Counted from the stretch's first letter, positions 24,174-33,958 are shown. The stretch is 53,460 bases of DNA from Bacteroidota bacterium (GCA_016845105.1 JAERTF010000107.1:1-53460); one strand, 5' to 3'. The notes: a model not told the origin generated them from the sequence alone. Program-made: numbers and translations.

Positions 24174-25139
24174 ATGAGCGAGAGGGTTATACGGTTAGAT
24201 TTGGGTAGTCCATTGGAATTTTTCGGGCCAGGTGATAGTAATTTAAACCTTATTAAATCGGCATTTCCAAAATTGAAGATTATTGTTCGAGGAGATATTA
24301 TTAAACTAATAGGTACTGAGAATGATATAGTTACTTTTGAGAAGAGGTTGGATTTATTGGTAATCCAATTCGATAGATTTGGTAAGATTAATGAGGATGT
24401 TGTAACAAGGATTATGGGTGAAGATTCTGAAGAAAACGGGTCTGTTGATAAGTCTGATTCAGATGTTTTAGTATACGGTAGACATGGTAAACTAATTAAA
24501 GCGCTTACAATCAATCAAAAAAGAATGGTTGAAAGTTGTGATAAAAATGACTTAGTTTTTGCAATAGGTCCTGCTGGTACAGGAAAAACTTATACTGCTG
24601 TTGCAATGGCTGTAAGGGCATTAAAAAATAAAGAGGTAAAAAAAATTATTCTTGCACGTCCTGCAATTGAAGCTGGTGAAAGCCTTGGTTTTTTACCAGG
24701 AGATATGAAAGATAAACTCGATCCGTATCTACAACCTTTATATGATGCGCTTCGTGATATGTTACCAACTCAAAAGTTTCTATCATATCTTGAGGATGAT
24801 ACCATTGAGGTAGCGCCTTTAGCTTTTATGAGGGGTAGAACATTAAGCAATGCATATGCGATATTAGATGAGGCACAGAATGCAACTGAAAGTCAATTGA
24901 AAATGTTCTTAACCAGAATGGGAAAGTCTTCAAAATTCATTGTGACAGGAGATATTACTCAAATTGATTTACCTCGACAGAAGCTCTCAGGCTTATTGCA
25001 AGCCCATAAATTACTTTCGGGAATTAAGGGTGTTGAGTTTATACAACTTGACGGTCGTGATGTTGTTAGACATAAGTTAGTAACAAGAATAATTGAAGCA
25101 TATAATAAAACTGATGATAAAAAAAAAGTGAAGTCATGA
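24174..25139 (+). CDS. PhoH family ATPase
   Basis: A 321-residue PhoH-like P-loop protein. An N-terminal KH-like part (residues 1-90) precedes Walker [20 protein letters not shown] near residue 130. [20 protein letters not shown], Walker [11 protein letters not shown], and [20 protein letters not shown] follow. PhoH proteins are cytoplasmic ATPases linked to RNA metabolism, with an unclear physiological role. In many bacteria they sit beside ybeY. Here the partner is purC, which overlaps the stop by four bases (ATGA), implying coupled translation. A TATTTTTG box at 24128-24135 lies about 40 bases upstream. Confidence 0.94.
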   Translation: MSERVIRLDLGSPLEFFGPGDSNLNLIKSAFPKLKIIVRGDIIKLIGTENDIVTFEKRLDLLVIQFDRFGKINEDVVTRIMGEDSEENGSVDKSDSDVLVYGRHGKLIKALTINQKRMVESCDKNDLVFAIGPAGTGKTYTAVAMAVRALKNKEVKKIILARPAIEAGESLGFLPGDMKDKLDPYLQPLYDALRDMLPTQKFLSYLEDDTIEVAPLAFMRGRTLSNAYAILDEAQNATESQLKMFLTRMGKSSKFIVTGDITQIDLPRQKLSGLLQAHKLLSGIKGVEFIQLDGRDVVRHKLVTRIIEAYNKTDDKKKVKS

Positions 25140-26086
25140 AAGAAGCAATAACCAGAACAGATTTTAATTTTCCAAATCAAAAAAATGTTTACCATGGGAA
25201 AGTACGTGATGTATACAATATTGGCGAAAAATTGCTAGTAATGATCGCGAGTGATAGGATTTCAGCATTTGATGTTGTTTTGCCCGAGGGCATCCCTTAC
25301 AAAGGTCAGGTACTTAATCAAATAGCAGCTAAATTTTTAGATGCAACAGCAGATATCGTTCCGAACTGGAAAATGGCAACACCAGATCCAATGGTAACAG
25401 TTGGACATTATTGTATTCCATTCCCGGTTGAGATGATTATTAGAGGTTATTTAACAGGTAGTAGTTGGCGTACATATAAAACAGGCGCAAGACAAATTTG
25501 TGGAGTACCTGTTCCCGATGGTCTTAAAGAGCACCAACGTTTTCCCGAGCCCATTGTTACTCCTACCACAAAGGCCGACCAAGGTGGACATGATGAGGAT
25601 ATCTCGAAAGAAGAGATTATTGAGCAAGGATTAGTTAGTGTTGAGGACTATGAAAAACTTGAAAAATATACCAAGCAACTGTTTCAAAGAGGTTCTGAAA
25701 TAGCAGCAGAGAAAGGATTAATACTTGTTGATACAAAGTATGAGTTTGGTAAAGTTGGAGATCAGATTTATTTGATTGATGAAATTCATACACCCGATTC
25801 TTCAAGATATTTTTATGCTGATAAGTATGAAGAGAGGTTCGAAAAAGGAGAACAACAGAAGCAACTATCAAAAGAGTTTGTTAGAGAATGGTTGATGGAA
25901 AATGGTTTTCAGGGTAAGGAAGGTCAAGAAGTTCCTGAAATGACAAAGGAAATTGTTACTAGTATTTCCAACCGTTATATCGAATTATATGAGCAGGTTA
26001 CCGGAGAAAAATTTGAAAAGACACCTTCTAATGATGTTCTTGACAGAATAGAGAAAAACATTAATACATTTTTGGAGAAGAATTAG
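25136..26086 (+). CDS. purC: Phosphoribosylaminoimidazole-succinocarboxamide synthase PurC
   Basis: ATP-dependent ligation of aspartate to CAIR, giving SAICAR, in purine synthesis. It has 316 residues, somewhat longer than E. coli PurC, as in many Bacteroidota. It shows [19 protein letters not shown] (ATP-binding), [36 protein letters not shown] and [20 protein letters not shown]. The ATG overlaps the phoH stop by four bases. No other purine gene is nearby. Confidence 0.97.
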   Translation: MKEAITRTDFNFPNQKNVYHGKVRDVYNIGEKLLVMIASDRISAFDVVLPEGIPYKGQVLNQIAAKFLDATADIVPNWKMATPDPMVTVGHYCIPFPVEMIIRGYLTGSSWRTYKTGARQICGVPVPDGLKEHQRFPEPIVTPTTKADQGGHDEDISKEEIIEQGLVSVEDYEKLEKYTKQLFQRGSEIAAEKGLILVDTKYEFGKVGDQIYLIDEIHTPDSSRYFYADKYEERFEKGEQQKQLSKEFVREWLMENGFQGKEGQEVPEMTKEIVTSISNRYIELYEQVTGEKFEKTPSNDVLDRIEKNINTFLEKN

Positions 26087-26293
26087 GAATTGATAGATTG
26101 GAAAGTATCTCACATATAGATTAGTTGCAATAATAAGGTTGTATTTTTGTTTGAGTGGGAAACTGTTTACAGGTATTACTTTTTATTACTGTTGATAAAA
26201 ACTTTATTAAAAAGTACTGTATACACTGATGTACACTGTTTTTTTTCTAAATTTACGGACTCAGCTAATTATTGCTAATTAAAACATCACTTT

Positions 26294-27511
26294 ATGTTGA
26301 AGTTTATAATTAAATCATACTCGCTTATTTTAGTTTTTGCTCTGCTTGGTTCTCAAGTTCAGGTATTTAGCCAGAATAATTGTGATGATCAAGATGATAC
26401 TGATTTGGTAAATTTTTCGTCGTTAAGTCCTGTACAATCTGAGATTGTTGATCTAAGGGGTTGGGCAAAGCAGGATAATGGTAGCTGGCTTTCAGCACCT
26501 AACCGAATACCTTTTACAGATGAGAAGACCAATAAGGGTACTGGTGGGGAGAGAAAATTGGGTCAGGATAATATAATTGCGCTTCAGCTTCGAAAGGTAA
26601 TGGTTGGTAATAAGCAGTATAATGTTATTGTAAAAAGATATTATGATGGGGATTATGAGTTTCCCGTTCTGCATGAGAAATGGCGTGGCTACAAATCATT
26701 GGATTTTTTCGTTTTCCCAAGTTATAAATTAGAAGAGATTCTCCCAAATGAGATACCTTTTAATGAGCAATATGCTGTTAATTTGCAGCTTTATGCAAGA
26801 GGCACTGTAAAAGATTATGAAAGTAAATATGTTCATGTAGATGATGAGATTGTTGCTGCTATACAGCGTGTTGAGAGGGGTGAAATAGTAAACGATTGGA
26901 ATATTGTATTTGCTGTTTTCCCAATAAAAAATGGTGATAATGAGGTTGTTAGATTTAAGTTGATAAAATCTTTTAATAAAGCTTATTTAGCTAGTTTTTA
27001 TACTGCACCTTCAAATTGGGAGAAGAATTTTGAAATGACGTTTTATGAAACTAATTTTTTTAGATTCAAATCCTTTATACGGGATGCCCAAGAATATGTA
27101 TTAGATGTAACAGAGAATATAGACCAATTATCCGTTGAAGGCGCATATGAGAATAATTATAATTGGGGAATCTTAAAATACCAAATGGGTGACTGGCCAA
27201 CGGCAATTGATTATTTTAATGAAGCTCTTAAAATTAATCCTGAACCCAATGACTTCTTAATTTACTCTTTTAGGGGAAATGCTAGAAGCAAGATGAGACG
27301 ATATAATGATGCAATTGATGATTTTGATAAGGCCTTGGATATGAAGCCGAAAGATATTATGGATTACTCGAATTGGGTGAAAAATTATTTCAATCGTGGT
27401 GTTGCAAAGTATTATCTTGAAGATTTAGGAGGCGCTTGTAGAGATTGGAATAAAGCACTTGAATTAGGCTTTGGCCAAGCCCATGATTTTATAATGGATT
27501 ATTGTGAATAG
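26294..27511 (+). CDS. Secreted protein with C-terminal TPR repeats
   Basis: A 405-residue protein with a signal peptide (FIIKSYSLILVFALLGSQ, cleavage near residue 26). The N-terminal 270 residues form a beta-rich domain with no recognised family (DLRGWAKQDNGSWLSAPNRI, WRGYKSLDFFVFPSYKLE). From about residue 285, at least three tetratricopeptide repeats follow: NWGILKYQMGDWPTAIDYF, FRGNARSKMRRYNDAIDDF and YFNRGVAKYYLEDLGGACRD. TPRs suggest protein-protein contact in the periplasm. It precedes the barrel/SPOR gene by 18 bases, so the two are likely an operon. Function unknown. Confidence 0.8.
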   Translation: MLKFIIKSYSLILVFALLGSQVQVFSQNNCDDQDDTDLVNFSSLSPVQSEIVDLRGWAKQDNGSWLSAPNRIPFTDEKTNKGTGGERKLGQDNIIALQLRKVMVGNKQYNVIVKRYYDGDYEFPVLHEKWRGYKSLDFFVFPSYKLEEILPNEIPFNEQYAVNLQLYARGTVKDYESKYVHVDDEIVAAIQRVERGEIVNDWNIVFAVFPIKNGDNEVVRFKLIKSFNKAYLASFYTAPSNWEKNFEMTFYETNFFRFKSFIRDAQEYVLDVTENIDQLSVEGAYENNYNWGILKYQMGDWPTAIDYFNEALKINPEPNDFLIYSFRGNARSKMRRYNDAIDDFDKALDMKPKDIMDYSNWVKNYFNRGVAKYYLEDLGGACRDWNKALELGFGQAHDFIMDYCE

Positions 27512-27529
27512 TAAGAAGGAATAGGTCAT

Positions 27530-28687
27530 ATGCCCAAAGGAATTTCATTTAAAATATTTTTCACTTTTTTAATCATTGTATTTGCATTATATGGGTATGG
27601 GCAGGCTCCAAAATCTAAGAAGCAGAAATCAGCTGGCGATTGGCAGATAAATTACAACATTGGCTTCACTCAGTTTTATGGTGATGCAAGTAATAATGGA
27701 TATTTCAAAAAATTCTCCGGTGAAATAGCGTTTGCTACAGGAGTAAATGTTAGGAGATATTTTAATTCAACTTTTGGTCTAGGGTTAAATTTGTGGTTCT
27801 CAGGACTTAAGAGTCATAAGGATAAAAGTGCCACAGGCATTCCTGTTAACTTCCATTTAACGGGTAATTATTTCGACGGTAACATACATCTACTTGTAGA
27901 TTTTAATAATTTGTTTTGGGGACCTAGTTCGCGCAAATTTTCGGTATATGGTACAATAGGTTTGGGATATGGATCATGGAATACACAGTTAGCAGATTCT
28001 CTTTCTGGTTTGGTTATTAATAGTGGCGATGCAATTGGTGATATAACCTTTAAAAAGGGAGGTGCTGTAATTCCAGTTGGGTTTGGTGTTAATTATATGA
28101 TTAACAATAATTGGGCTGTTAATTTTGAGATGAATTTGAGAACAGTATTGAATGATGATGTTGATGTTTGGAGAGATGGTTTTAAATATGATCAACCCTT
28201 GTATACCAGTTTTGGTGTTTCTTATTTCTTTAACCGAAATGTTGTAACCAAAAACAAGACGAAAAGAAAACCTAAGAAAACTGTTGTTAATAAGCCTCTT
28301 GAGCCAGTTGTACCATTATATGATTATAGATTACAATCACCCGAAAAAGCATCAGGTTCCACAAGTTCAGATGTAATTCTAATTGAACCTCCGGAAAAAA
28401 GTAACAAAGTTCCAGATGTGGGAGTGGTTTTTCGTGTACAAATATTTGCTGTTCGCAATAATCTGCCATCAATCAGATCCTTGCAAGATAGATTTAATAT
28501 TTCAGGAAGTGTTTTTGAAAACTATCAAGATGGTATTCATAGGTACTCAACTGGTGAATTTAATAATTATCAAGATGCCCTCCGATATAGCTATGTGCTT
28601 AAAGATAAGGGTGTTTATGATGCATTTGTAGTAGCGTATAAAGATAATAGAAGAATACCAATTACCCCCAAAATGAAGGAGCGATAG
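27530..28687 (+). CDS. Outer-membrane beta-barrel protein with C-terminal SPOR-like domain
   Basis: 385 residues. A signal peptide at 1-25 is followed by alternating amphipathic strands from residue 35 to about 245 (WQINYNIGFTQFYGDASNNG, FGLGLNLWFSGLKS, FSVYGTIGLGYGSWNTQL), consistent with an outer-membrane beta-barrel. A Lys/Pro linker (KTKRKPKKTVVNKPLEPVVP) leads to a SPOR-like domain at about 305-385 (VVFRVQIFAVRNNLPSIRSL, FVVAYKDNRR). SPOR domains bind denuded peptidoglycan, so the protein may tie the outer membrane to the cell wall. It is probably cotranscribed with the TPR gene upstream. Confidence 0.85.
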   Translation: MPKGISFKIFFTFLIIVFALYGYGQAPKSKKQKSAGDWQINYNIGFTQFYGDASNNGYFKKFSGEIAFATGVNVRRYFNSTFGLGLNLWFSGLKSHKDKSATGIPVNFHLTGNYFDGNIHLLVDFNNLFWGPSSRKFSVYGTIGLGYGSWNTQLADSLSGLVINSGDAIGDITFKKGGAVIPVGFGVNYMINNNWAVNFEMNLRTVLNDDVDVWRDGFKYDQPLYTSFGVSYFFNRNVVTKNKTKRKPKKTVVNKPLEPVVPLYDYRLQSPEKASGSTSSDVILIEPPEKSNKVPDVGVVFRVQIFAVRNNLPSIRSLQDRFNISGSVFENYQDGIHRYSTGEFNNYQDALRYSYVLKDKGVYDAFVVAYKDNRRIPITPKMKER

Positions 28688-28836
28688 AAGAATTATTTTA
28701 GTTTGTACATCGTATTTTTTGGTACACTTTTTCTAAAAGCCGAGAAAATTATTCATTAATTACTCTCCTTTAGTCATTTAATTTCGATAAATGAAAAAAA
28801 AACTTCAAAAAAACTTAAAACTAATTGATATAAGTA

Positions 28837-28844
28837 TACCTTTG
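28837..28844 (+). promoter_or_regulatory. Likely -7 box of the cold-shock gene
   Basis: TACCTTTG fits TAnnTTTG and lies 30 bases before the ATG at 28874. The -33 region is A-rich and shows no clear TTG at 19-21 bases upstream. Confidence 0.5.
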
Positions 28845-28873
28845 CAAAATATCTAATTATTAAATTTTTAACA

Positions 28874-29065
28874 ATGAATAAAGGCACAGTAAAATTCTTC
28901 AACGAATCAAAAGGTTTTGGTTTTATCACAGATGAGGACTCAAACAATGAATATTTTGTACATATTACAGGATTAATCGACAAGATTAATGAAGGTGACT
29001 ATGTAGAATTTGAATTGAAAGAAGGAAAAAAAGGTTTAAATGCTGTAAACGTAAAAGTAGTTTAA
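28874..29065 (+). CDS. Cold-shock domain protein (CspA family)
   Basis: A 63-residue single cold-shock domain. It carries RNP1 (KGFGFIT at residues 13-19) and RNP2 (YFVHIT), starting MNKGTVKFFNES, the standard Csp opening. It binds single-stranded RNA/DNA and probably acts as an RNA chaperone. It is monocistronic, with a -7 box upstream and a strong terminator 27 bases after the stop. It may be constitutive or cold-induced; this cannot be told from the sequence. Confidence 0.96.
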   Translation: MNKGTVKFFNESKGFGFITDEDSNNEYFVHITGLIDKINEGDYVEFELKEGKKGLNAVNVKVV

Positions 29066-29092
29066 GTAGCATTAATCTTTATGAAGATATTT

Positions 29093-29122
29093 AAGCCTGT
29101 CAAATTATTGACGGGCTTTTTT
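29093..29122 (+). terminator. Rho-independent terminator after the cold-shock gene
   Basis: Stem AAGCCTGTCAA (29093-29103), loop ATTA, then TTGACGGGCTT (29108-29118) with a single G-U pair, followed by a T-run to 29122. It also lies 6 bases from the 3' end of the convergent transglutaminase-like gene, so it may serve both strands. Confidence 0.9.
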
Positions 29123-29128
29123 GTTGCC

Positions 29129-30382
29129 CTATTCCAAATAAATCTCTTTACCAATTGGTACAATTTTTTTATTGGATACGATTGTTGGTAGATACCTAAT
29201 ACCCATTCCCATATTTTTAAATAGCGCTGTGCCATCCTCATCCAAAAACGCCCATTCTATGGGTTTCCATTCTTCATCGTTATAAACTGATAGGTAAACT
29301 AATGTTGATGTATCATCAATGCCAATATTTATGTTTTTGGTAGGAATATATTCATTGGTAACATCAATGTAGTTAAAGTTACCCAAAAAGCTTGGAGTAT
29401 GTGTTTTTTTATCTTTAACAGTGAATAGGCCTGAGGGATTACTCGTATGTATTCGCCGATAAATTTTTGCAACTTTTCCTTTTTTATATGGATTGATATT
29501 ATTATCGGGATTGGTAAGATGAATTTTATCGTTATTCGGAAGTATAACAGTTGTTGAGTAATAGCCCAATACTGAGTCGCAAAAATATGGTGTATAATCA
29601 AGTACCGCAGCAATCCCAAGACTTCTAAACACTTTTATCTTATATATATTAATGTCACGAAGATCACCCGAACGGCTTTCTTCAGTTTGTTTGATTGTTT
29701 GAGGATTGGGAGCCAATACTAACCGTTCATCATAATTTAAATATGAGTTAATTTTATCATTTAATTCATATACTATTTCTAATAACGTACTTGAATCAGC
29801 TAGAATATTTGCATATTTTTTTCTAAACAGGTCCAAGTAAAGCTCAGGTTCTTCATTTGCCACACGGTATGGGAGAATGTAATTGTAATACGTTTCAATA
29901 TCATAATCCAATAGCAGATTATTGTTTTTCCAATTGTTGTATGATAAGTTTATATGATTAATTAAAAAATCAGGGCCGATATGTTTAAAATCGAGCCAAA
30001 TTGAATCGGTTTCGTATTTTAGATCACCAACAACTCTTTCAATCGAATCTCTCAGGAGTTTTATTGTGGTCAAATTTGGGTAATTCTTTATATTTAATTC
30101 GATGGGATTATCTAATGTATCATACAATGATTGCTTAATAGTATAGTTTATATCTAAATTTTCAATTAGAAAATATGCAGAATTAAGTTTGATTGAATCC
30201 TTTGGCTTTTGAAATTCAAGTATTACACTCATAAGTCCTGGCTTAAAAATGCTTGAATTATTCAGTATCTCCTGTGTTTTTGCTGGAATACCGGGTTTCT
30301 TACTTTTTAAACAGCTAATAAGAAAAACTGAGATGATTACGAAAACCAAGAATAGTATTTTTGATAAAAATCGCAAAACCAA
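29129..30382 (-). CDS. Transglutaminase-fold lipoprotein lacking the catalytic Cys
   Basis: A 417-residue protein with an SPII signal ending LISC (residues about 8-24). The central part has the typical transglutaminase-like context SRSGDLRDINIYKIKVFRSL. Active family members have G-D-C-x-D here, but this protein has Leu in place of Cys. The downstream region with the usual catalytic His also reads LGYYSTTVILPNNDKIHLTN rather than an H-W-N motif. The C-terminal part (IDVTNEYIPTK, YLSVYNDEEWKPIEWAF) resembles the tail domain of large Bacteroidota transglutaminase-like proteins. It is probably non-enzymatic, or has another active site. It lies 58 bases downstream of batE on the same strand. Confidence 0.7.
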   Translation of the reverse strand: MVLRFLSKILFLVFVIISVFLISCLKSKKPGIPAKTQEILNNSSIFKPGLMSVILEFQKPKDSIKLNSAYFLIENLDINYTIKQSLYDTLDNPIELNIKNYPNLTTIKLLRDSIERVVGDLKYETDSIWLDFKHIGPDFLINHINLSYNNWKNNNLLLDYDIETYYNYILPYRVANEEPELYLDLFRKKYANILADSSTLLEIVYELNDKINSYLNYDERLVLAPNPQTIKQTEESRSGDLRDINIYKIKVFRSLGIAAVLDYTPYFCDSVLGYYSTTVILPNNDKIHLTNPDNNINPYKKGKVAKIYRRIHTSNPSGLFTVKDKKTHTPSFLGNFNYIDVTNEYIPTKNINIGIDDTSTLVYLSVYNDEEWKPIEWAFLDEDGTALFKNMGMGIRYLPTIVSNKKIVPIGKEIYLE

Positions 30383-30440
30383 ATATATAAGGTGGGTTAG
30401 GTTTTACTTAAATTAATAAAAATTGTTACGGTAAAATGTA

Positions 30441-31208
30441 CTAAATTTCCTTTAGTGATTTTTCCGGAAGCCAACCAACACTTCCGTTTTTTATCTTTAT
30501 TTCAACCCAATTATCAATTTTATCAGTAATTAAAACCTTTGTGCCTTCATGAATTACAAATAAATCAACCGCATTTTGGGTAGGAGAACTTTTTACTGTT
30601 ATCGATGGTGTAAAAATTATGCCTTCTTTATGATCGATACTAAAGTAATATTTCTGCGCAGCAAGTGATGTTGAGATAATAGTTATTAAAAGCAACAATA
30701 AGCCAATATAAAATGAAATTTTCCTATTACTTCGATTATGAGATAAGATAAATAGCCCAATAGTAATGACTAGTAATGTAAAAACTATTAAAGAAAAAAT
30801 TGCCCATTGGTCGGTGTCAAGAAAATTGTAAAAGAAATCCCACCATTTTTTATAGAAAAGTTCAGGAACCTTATCTATTTTATCGACTATCATGCTGTTG
30901 GCAATATTAAGGTTGTAGTTAATGCTTTCATCTTTTGGAAGAAGCTTTTTTGCCTTTTCATAATATAGAATTGCTGAAGCTATGTCATTGTTTTTGAAAT
31001 AGGCGTTTCCGGTATTGTAATATAATTCTCCTGACTCTAAACCTAAATCTATTATTTGCTGGTAAGTGGATAGTGCTGAATCATATAAACCTTGATTGTA
31101 TGCATTGTTGCCTTTTATTGCCAGGGAGTCGGGAGTGATTGCAAATCCAATTGAATTAATAGCACTCAATGCAACAATAACAATATATTTTAATAACTTA
31201 AAACTCAT
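30441..31208 (-). CDS. batE: BatE: TPR and SH3 domain membrane protein
   Basis: A 255-residue protein. A signal or first helix (residues 1-23) is followed by TPRs (GNNAYNQGLYDSALSTYQQI, LYYNTGNAYFKNNDIASAIL). Two membrane helices come next, about residues 135-155 (WAIFSLIVFTLLVITIGLFI) and 165-185. A C-terminal SH3b domain (ITVKSSPTQNAVDLFVIHEG, WVEIKIKNGSVGWLPE) would face the periplasm. It is the last gene of the Bat set, four bases after batD. The role in aerotolerance/envelope stress is taken from Bat operon work in Bacteroides and is not proven here. Confidence 0.9.
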   Translation of the reverse strand: MSFKLLKYIVIVALSAINSIGFAITPDSLAIKGNNAYNQGLYDSALSTYQQIIDLGLESGELYYNTGNAYFKNNDIASAILYYEKAKKLLPKDESINYNLNIANSMIVDKIDKVPELFYKKWWDFFYNFLDTDQWAIFSLIVFTLLVITIGLFILSHNRSNRKISFYIGLLLLLITIISTSLAAQKYYFSIDHKEGIIFTPSITVKSSPTQNAVDLFVIHEGTKVLITDKIDNWVEIKIKNGSVGWLPEKSLKEI

Positions 31209-31212
31209 ATTA

Positions 31213-33060
31213 TTAGTTTTTTAATGCTTTTTCAGCTTGCATTATAGCAACTACAGATTCGTTATAAATGCTTTCCATTTTGTCACTTGAATCTCCTGGA
31301 GCAAATCTGGCAAATTCAATATTGTTAAGTGTATTAATAAAACTCTCTGTAACAATATCTTCAACACCTTTATTCTTTAACATATCCGCAACAGTATCAA
31401 TAGACAATTCTGATTGTTTCAATGCAAATTTATCAGCAATATAACCCCATAGAGCTTGAGCAATTTCATCATAGTATGCTTTATCGTTACCAGCAACTTT
31501 AAATTTCTCAGCAGTACGAAGTTTGTTTTTAGCAACTTTATTTGCTTTTCTGTTTTTTAATAATCCAACGTTTGATTTCCTTTTTTCCAATCTCCTAACT
31601 ATTACTACTATAATAATCATTAATAAAACTGGAATTAATAGAAAGATGAAAAACCTCTTGGAAAGGAATAAGTAATTTCCTTTCTCCTGAAAATCATTTG
31701 CAATGGTTTTAATATGCTGAATATCTTGACCAATAAATCTAATATCCTCCTGTGCTGATGAACTATAGGAAATACCATTTGATGTGGCTTCTCCTTTTGC
31801 AACTGTAATATTATAATTTTCAGATGATATGCTATGATACTTATTATCAGCTGGATTGAAGTAGCTTAGAACGAAGGGCTTAATATCAAAATCTCCGCCA
31901 TTCCTAGGTATCGCAAGATATTCAAATTTCTTTTTGCCAGAAATACCCGAATTATTAGTTTTAATATTACTGGTTATTTTTGGATCAAAGCTCTCAAAAT
32001 CAACAGGAAATTTAATATCAGGTGCATCTATTAATTCAAGGTTTCCCTTTCCTGATATTGTAAAGGTAAGTGTAAGAGCATCATTGGCAACAAGTTTTGT
32101 GCGGTCGATTCGGCTACTCAATCTAAAATCACCTACAGCACCTTTAAATCCAGCTGGTTTATCTTTTTGTGGTAAAGCTTTAACATTAATAGTAATGGGA
32201 TTGGACTTAATCACTGTATTTACATTTTTAACATTTCTGTTGAAAAAAGGGTCATTAAAAAAATCTTCAAATGGATCGCGCCCACGTTTTCTTTTATTTT
32301 GAACACGTAACTGTACAGTGCACTCCATTTCAGTTGGTTCAATGATAAGTTTGCCGGTTTTTTGAGGAAAAATTGCAAATTTATTTATTACAGCAACCAC
32401 ATACTCTTCTCCATTAATTACTTCGGTACTTTGTTGGTATTGTTTGTTCTCTTCCAATAAACTCTTCGACCAAAACCCTTGAAATGATGATAGCTTCTTA
32501 ACCATTAAGTTTGAAACAGGAACTTTTGTGTAAATACGATAGGTTAACAGTACTTGCTCCCCAATATATGGCTTAGTGTTACTTACTGTTGCCCTAATAT
32601 AAACATCATCATCCTGAAGTACCCCGGGATCTTTTGCCTGCTGGCTACTTTTGTTGCTTCCTCCATTTGTTGCAGTATTTTTAACAACCTTGATATTAAT
32701 GCTATTTGATTGTACTTTTTTTCGATCAACTATGGCTGTTGCAGGATTAATAGTTACATCTCCTTCCTTGGTAGCTTGTACAACATATGTGTATGTCAAG
32801 GAATAGGATTGTGTCATTTTCCCATTAACATACTGCACACTTGAATTGGAAGATGTGCTAGGCCCAGATAGAACTTGAAGAGAGCCAAAGTTGGGTGAAC
32901 GAAAATTATCTGCATCCTTATTTATTTCATAAACAACTCTAAAGCGTTCTCCAACCTTAGCAACTTGTTTAGCTGTACCCATAAAACGTATCTGATCATC
33001 CGCAAGTCCCATTAGGGTTGACGCAATAAATAATGATATTATAAAAATCCTATTTATCAT
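31213..33060 (-). CDS. batD: BatD: large periplasmic membrane protein
   Basis: A 615-residue protein with a signal peptide (1-20) and a long periplasmic region of Ig-like beta domains (VGERFRVVYEINKDADNFRS, YIGEQVLLTYRIYTKVPVSN). One membrane helix lies at about residues 469-488 (FFIFLLIPVLLMIIIVVIVR), followed by a cytoplasmic helical tail. RGRDPFEDFFNDPFFNR and the BatD pattern LRVQNKRKRGRDPFEDF are visible. It sits between batC (120 bases upstream) and batE (4 bases downstream). It presumably assembles with BatA/BatB VWA proteins in the inner membrane. Confidence 0.93.
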   Translation of the reverse strand: MINRIFIISLFIASTLMGLADDQIRFMGTAKQVAKVGERFRVVYEINKDADNFRSPNFGSLQVLSGPSTSSNSSVQYVNGKMTQSYSLTYTYVVQATKEGDVTINPATAIVDRKKVQSNSINIKVVKNTATNGGSNKSSQQAKDPGVLQDDDVYIRATVSNTKPYIGEQVLLTYRIYTKVPVSNLMVKKLSSFQGFWSKSLLEENKQYQQSTEVINGEEYVVAVINKFAIFPQKTGKLIIEPTEMECTVQLRVQNKRKRGRDPFEDFFNDPFFNRNVKNVNTVIKSNPITINVKALPQKDKPAGFKGAVGDFRLSSRIDRTKLVANDALTLTFTISGKGNLELIDAPDIKFPVDFESFDPKITSNIKTNNSGISGKKKFEYLAIPRNGGDFDIKPFVLSYFNPADNKYHSISSENYNITVAKGEATSNGISYSSSAQEDIRFIGQDIQHIKTIANDFQEKGNYLFLSKRFFIFLLIPVLLMIIIVVIVRRLEKRKSNVGLLKNRKANKVAKNKLRTAEKFKVAGNDKAYYDEIAQALWGYIADKFALKQSELSIDTVADMLKNKGVEDIVTESFINTLNNIEFARFAPGDSSDKMESIYNESVVAIMQAEKALKN

Positions 33061-33180
33061 ACAGTATACATATTACACGAGTAATCTAATTACATATCAT
33101 TAACAAAAAATATTCCATCTTAGTATATGTCATGTTCTTTAGTTTATCACTATAAATATATGTCACAAAGTCAAACTTAT

Positions 33181-33951
33181 CTACCAATCAATATCACTTT
33201 TTCTACCTTTAGCTGCTTTAGCCTTCTGCTTTTGTAACTTTTGCAGCGTTTTCTTCTCATCATTTTGAAGTGCATCTAACATACGTTGAGCATCTTGTTT
33301 TGATATTTGCTGAGGTTTTTGTTGTTGCTTTTGATCCTTTTTTTGATCTCCTTTATCTTGATTATTTTTATCCTGATCCTGTTTGTCTTTGTTTTGATCA
33401 TCTTTATTTTCCTGATCTTTCTTATCCTGATCCTTTTTATCTTTATCTTTATTTTGATCTTTGTTCTCTTGGTCTTTTTTATCTTGATCCTTATTTTGAT
33501 CCTGTTGTTGCTGCTGTTGTTGCTGTTGTTTTAATTTTTTTCTTGCATACTCAAGATTGTACTTTGCATTTTTGTCAGTTGGATTAAGGCGAAGTGAATT
33601 TTTAAATGCATCCACACTTTCCTGAAATTTATTTTCTTTCATTGTGGTATTACCCAGATTATAATAAGCAGCAGCCTTTTCTTCTCTAGTTGTCTTTCTT
33701 TCTATCACCTCAGAAAATAGTTTTTTAGATTCCTCATAGTTTTTTTGCTCGTACATAGCATCACCAAGGTTAAAAGTGCCTTTTGCATAACCTGGTTTCT
33801 CCATTAGTGCCTTGCGGTATTCTTTTTCAGCATCCTGATACTTACCTTCCTTATATTCGCTATTACCCTTTCGGACTCTTTTTTTCTCTTGCTGAGAATA
33901 TCCCGAGGTGATAGTTAAAGTAGTTATTATAAGTATTAAAATAGTTCGCAT
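33181..33951 (-). CDS. batC: BatC: TPR protein with long Gln/Lys/Asp low-complexity tail
   Basis: About 256 residues from the ATG at 33951, which gives a clean signal peptide (MRTILILIITTLTITSGYSQ). A longer frame runs back into batB but has no signal. TPRs follow (GNSEYKEGKYQDAEKEYRKA, GTFNLGDAMYEQKNYEESKK, YYNLGNTTMKENKFQESVDA). Residues about 140-220 are a highly repetitive charged stretch: a poly-Gln run, then many K-D-Q/E-N-K-D units. The protein ends with a conserved-looking helix rich in Lys (KDAQRMLDALQNDEKKTLQK begins it). The tail may be disordered and sticky. The start lies seven bases after batB. Confidence 0.9.
   Translation of the reverse strand: MRTILILIITTLTITSGYSQQEKKRVRKGNSEYKEGKYQDAEKEYRKALMEKPGYAKGTFNLGDAMYEQKNYEESKKLFSEVIERKTTREEKAAAYYNLGNTTMKENKFQESVDAFKNSLRLNPTDKNAKYNLEYARKKLKQQQQQQQQQDQNKDQDKKDQENKDQNKDKDKKDQDKKDQENKDDQNKDKQDQDKNNQDKGDQKKDQKQQQKPQQISKQDAQRMLDALQNDEKKTLQKLQKQKAKAAKGRKSDIDW
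33310..33540. repeat. Low-complexity DNA encoding the BatC Gln/Lys/Asp tail
   Basis: The plus strand is dominated by TTGATC/TTTATC-type hexamers and TTG/CTG runs. On the coding strand these give CAA/CAG runs and GAT-AAA/CAA repeats. This region is prone to slippage, and length could vary between strains in multiples of three without breaking the frame. Confidence 0.7.
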
Positions 33952-33958
33952 AGTTTTA

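Noticed and set aside
26202..26245. Repeated GTACACTG-like words upstream of the TPR gene
   Set aside because: Two imperfect copies only, not positioned as an operator relative to a recognisable promoter.
33307..33587. Plus-strand open frames rich in Leu/Ile/Phe in the batC region
   Set aside because: They are the complement of the low-complexity BatC tail and look like a membrane protein only because of base composition.
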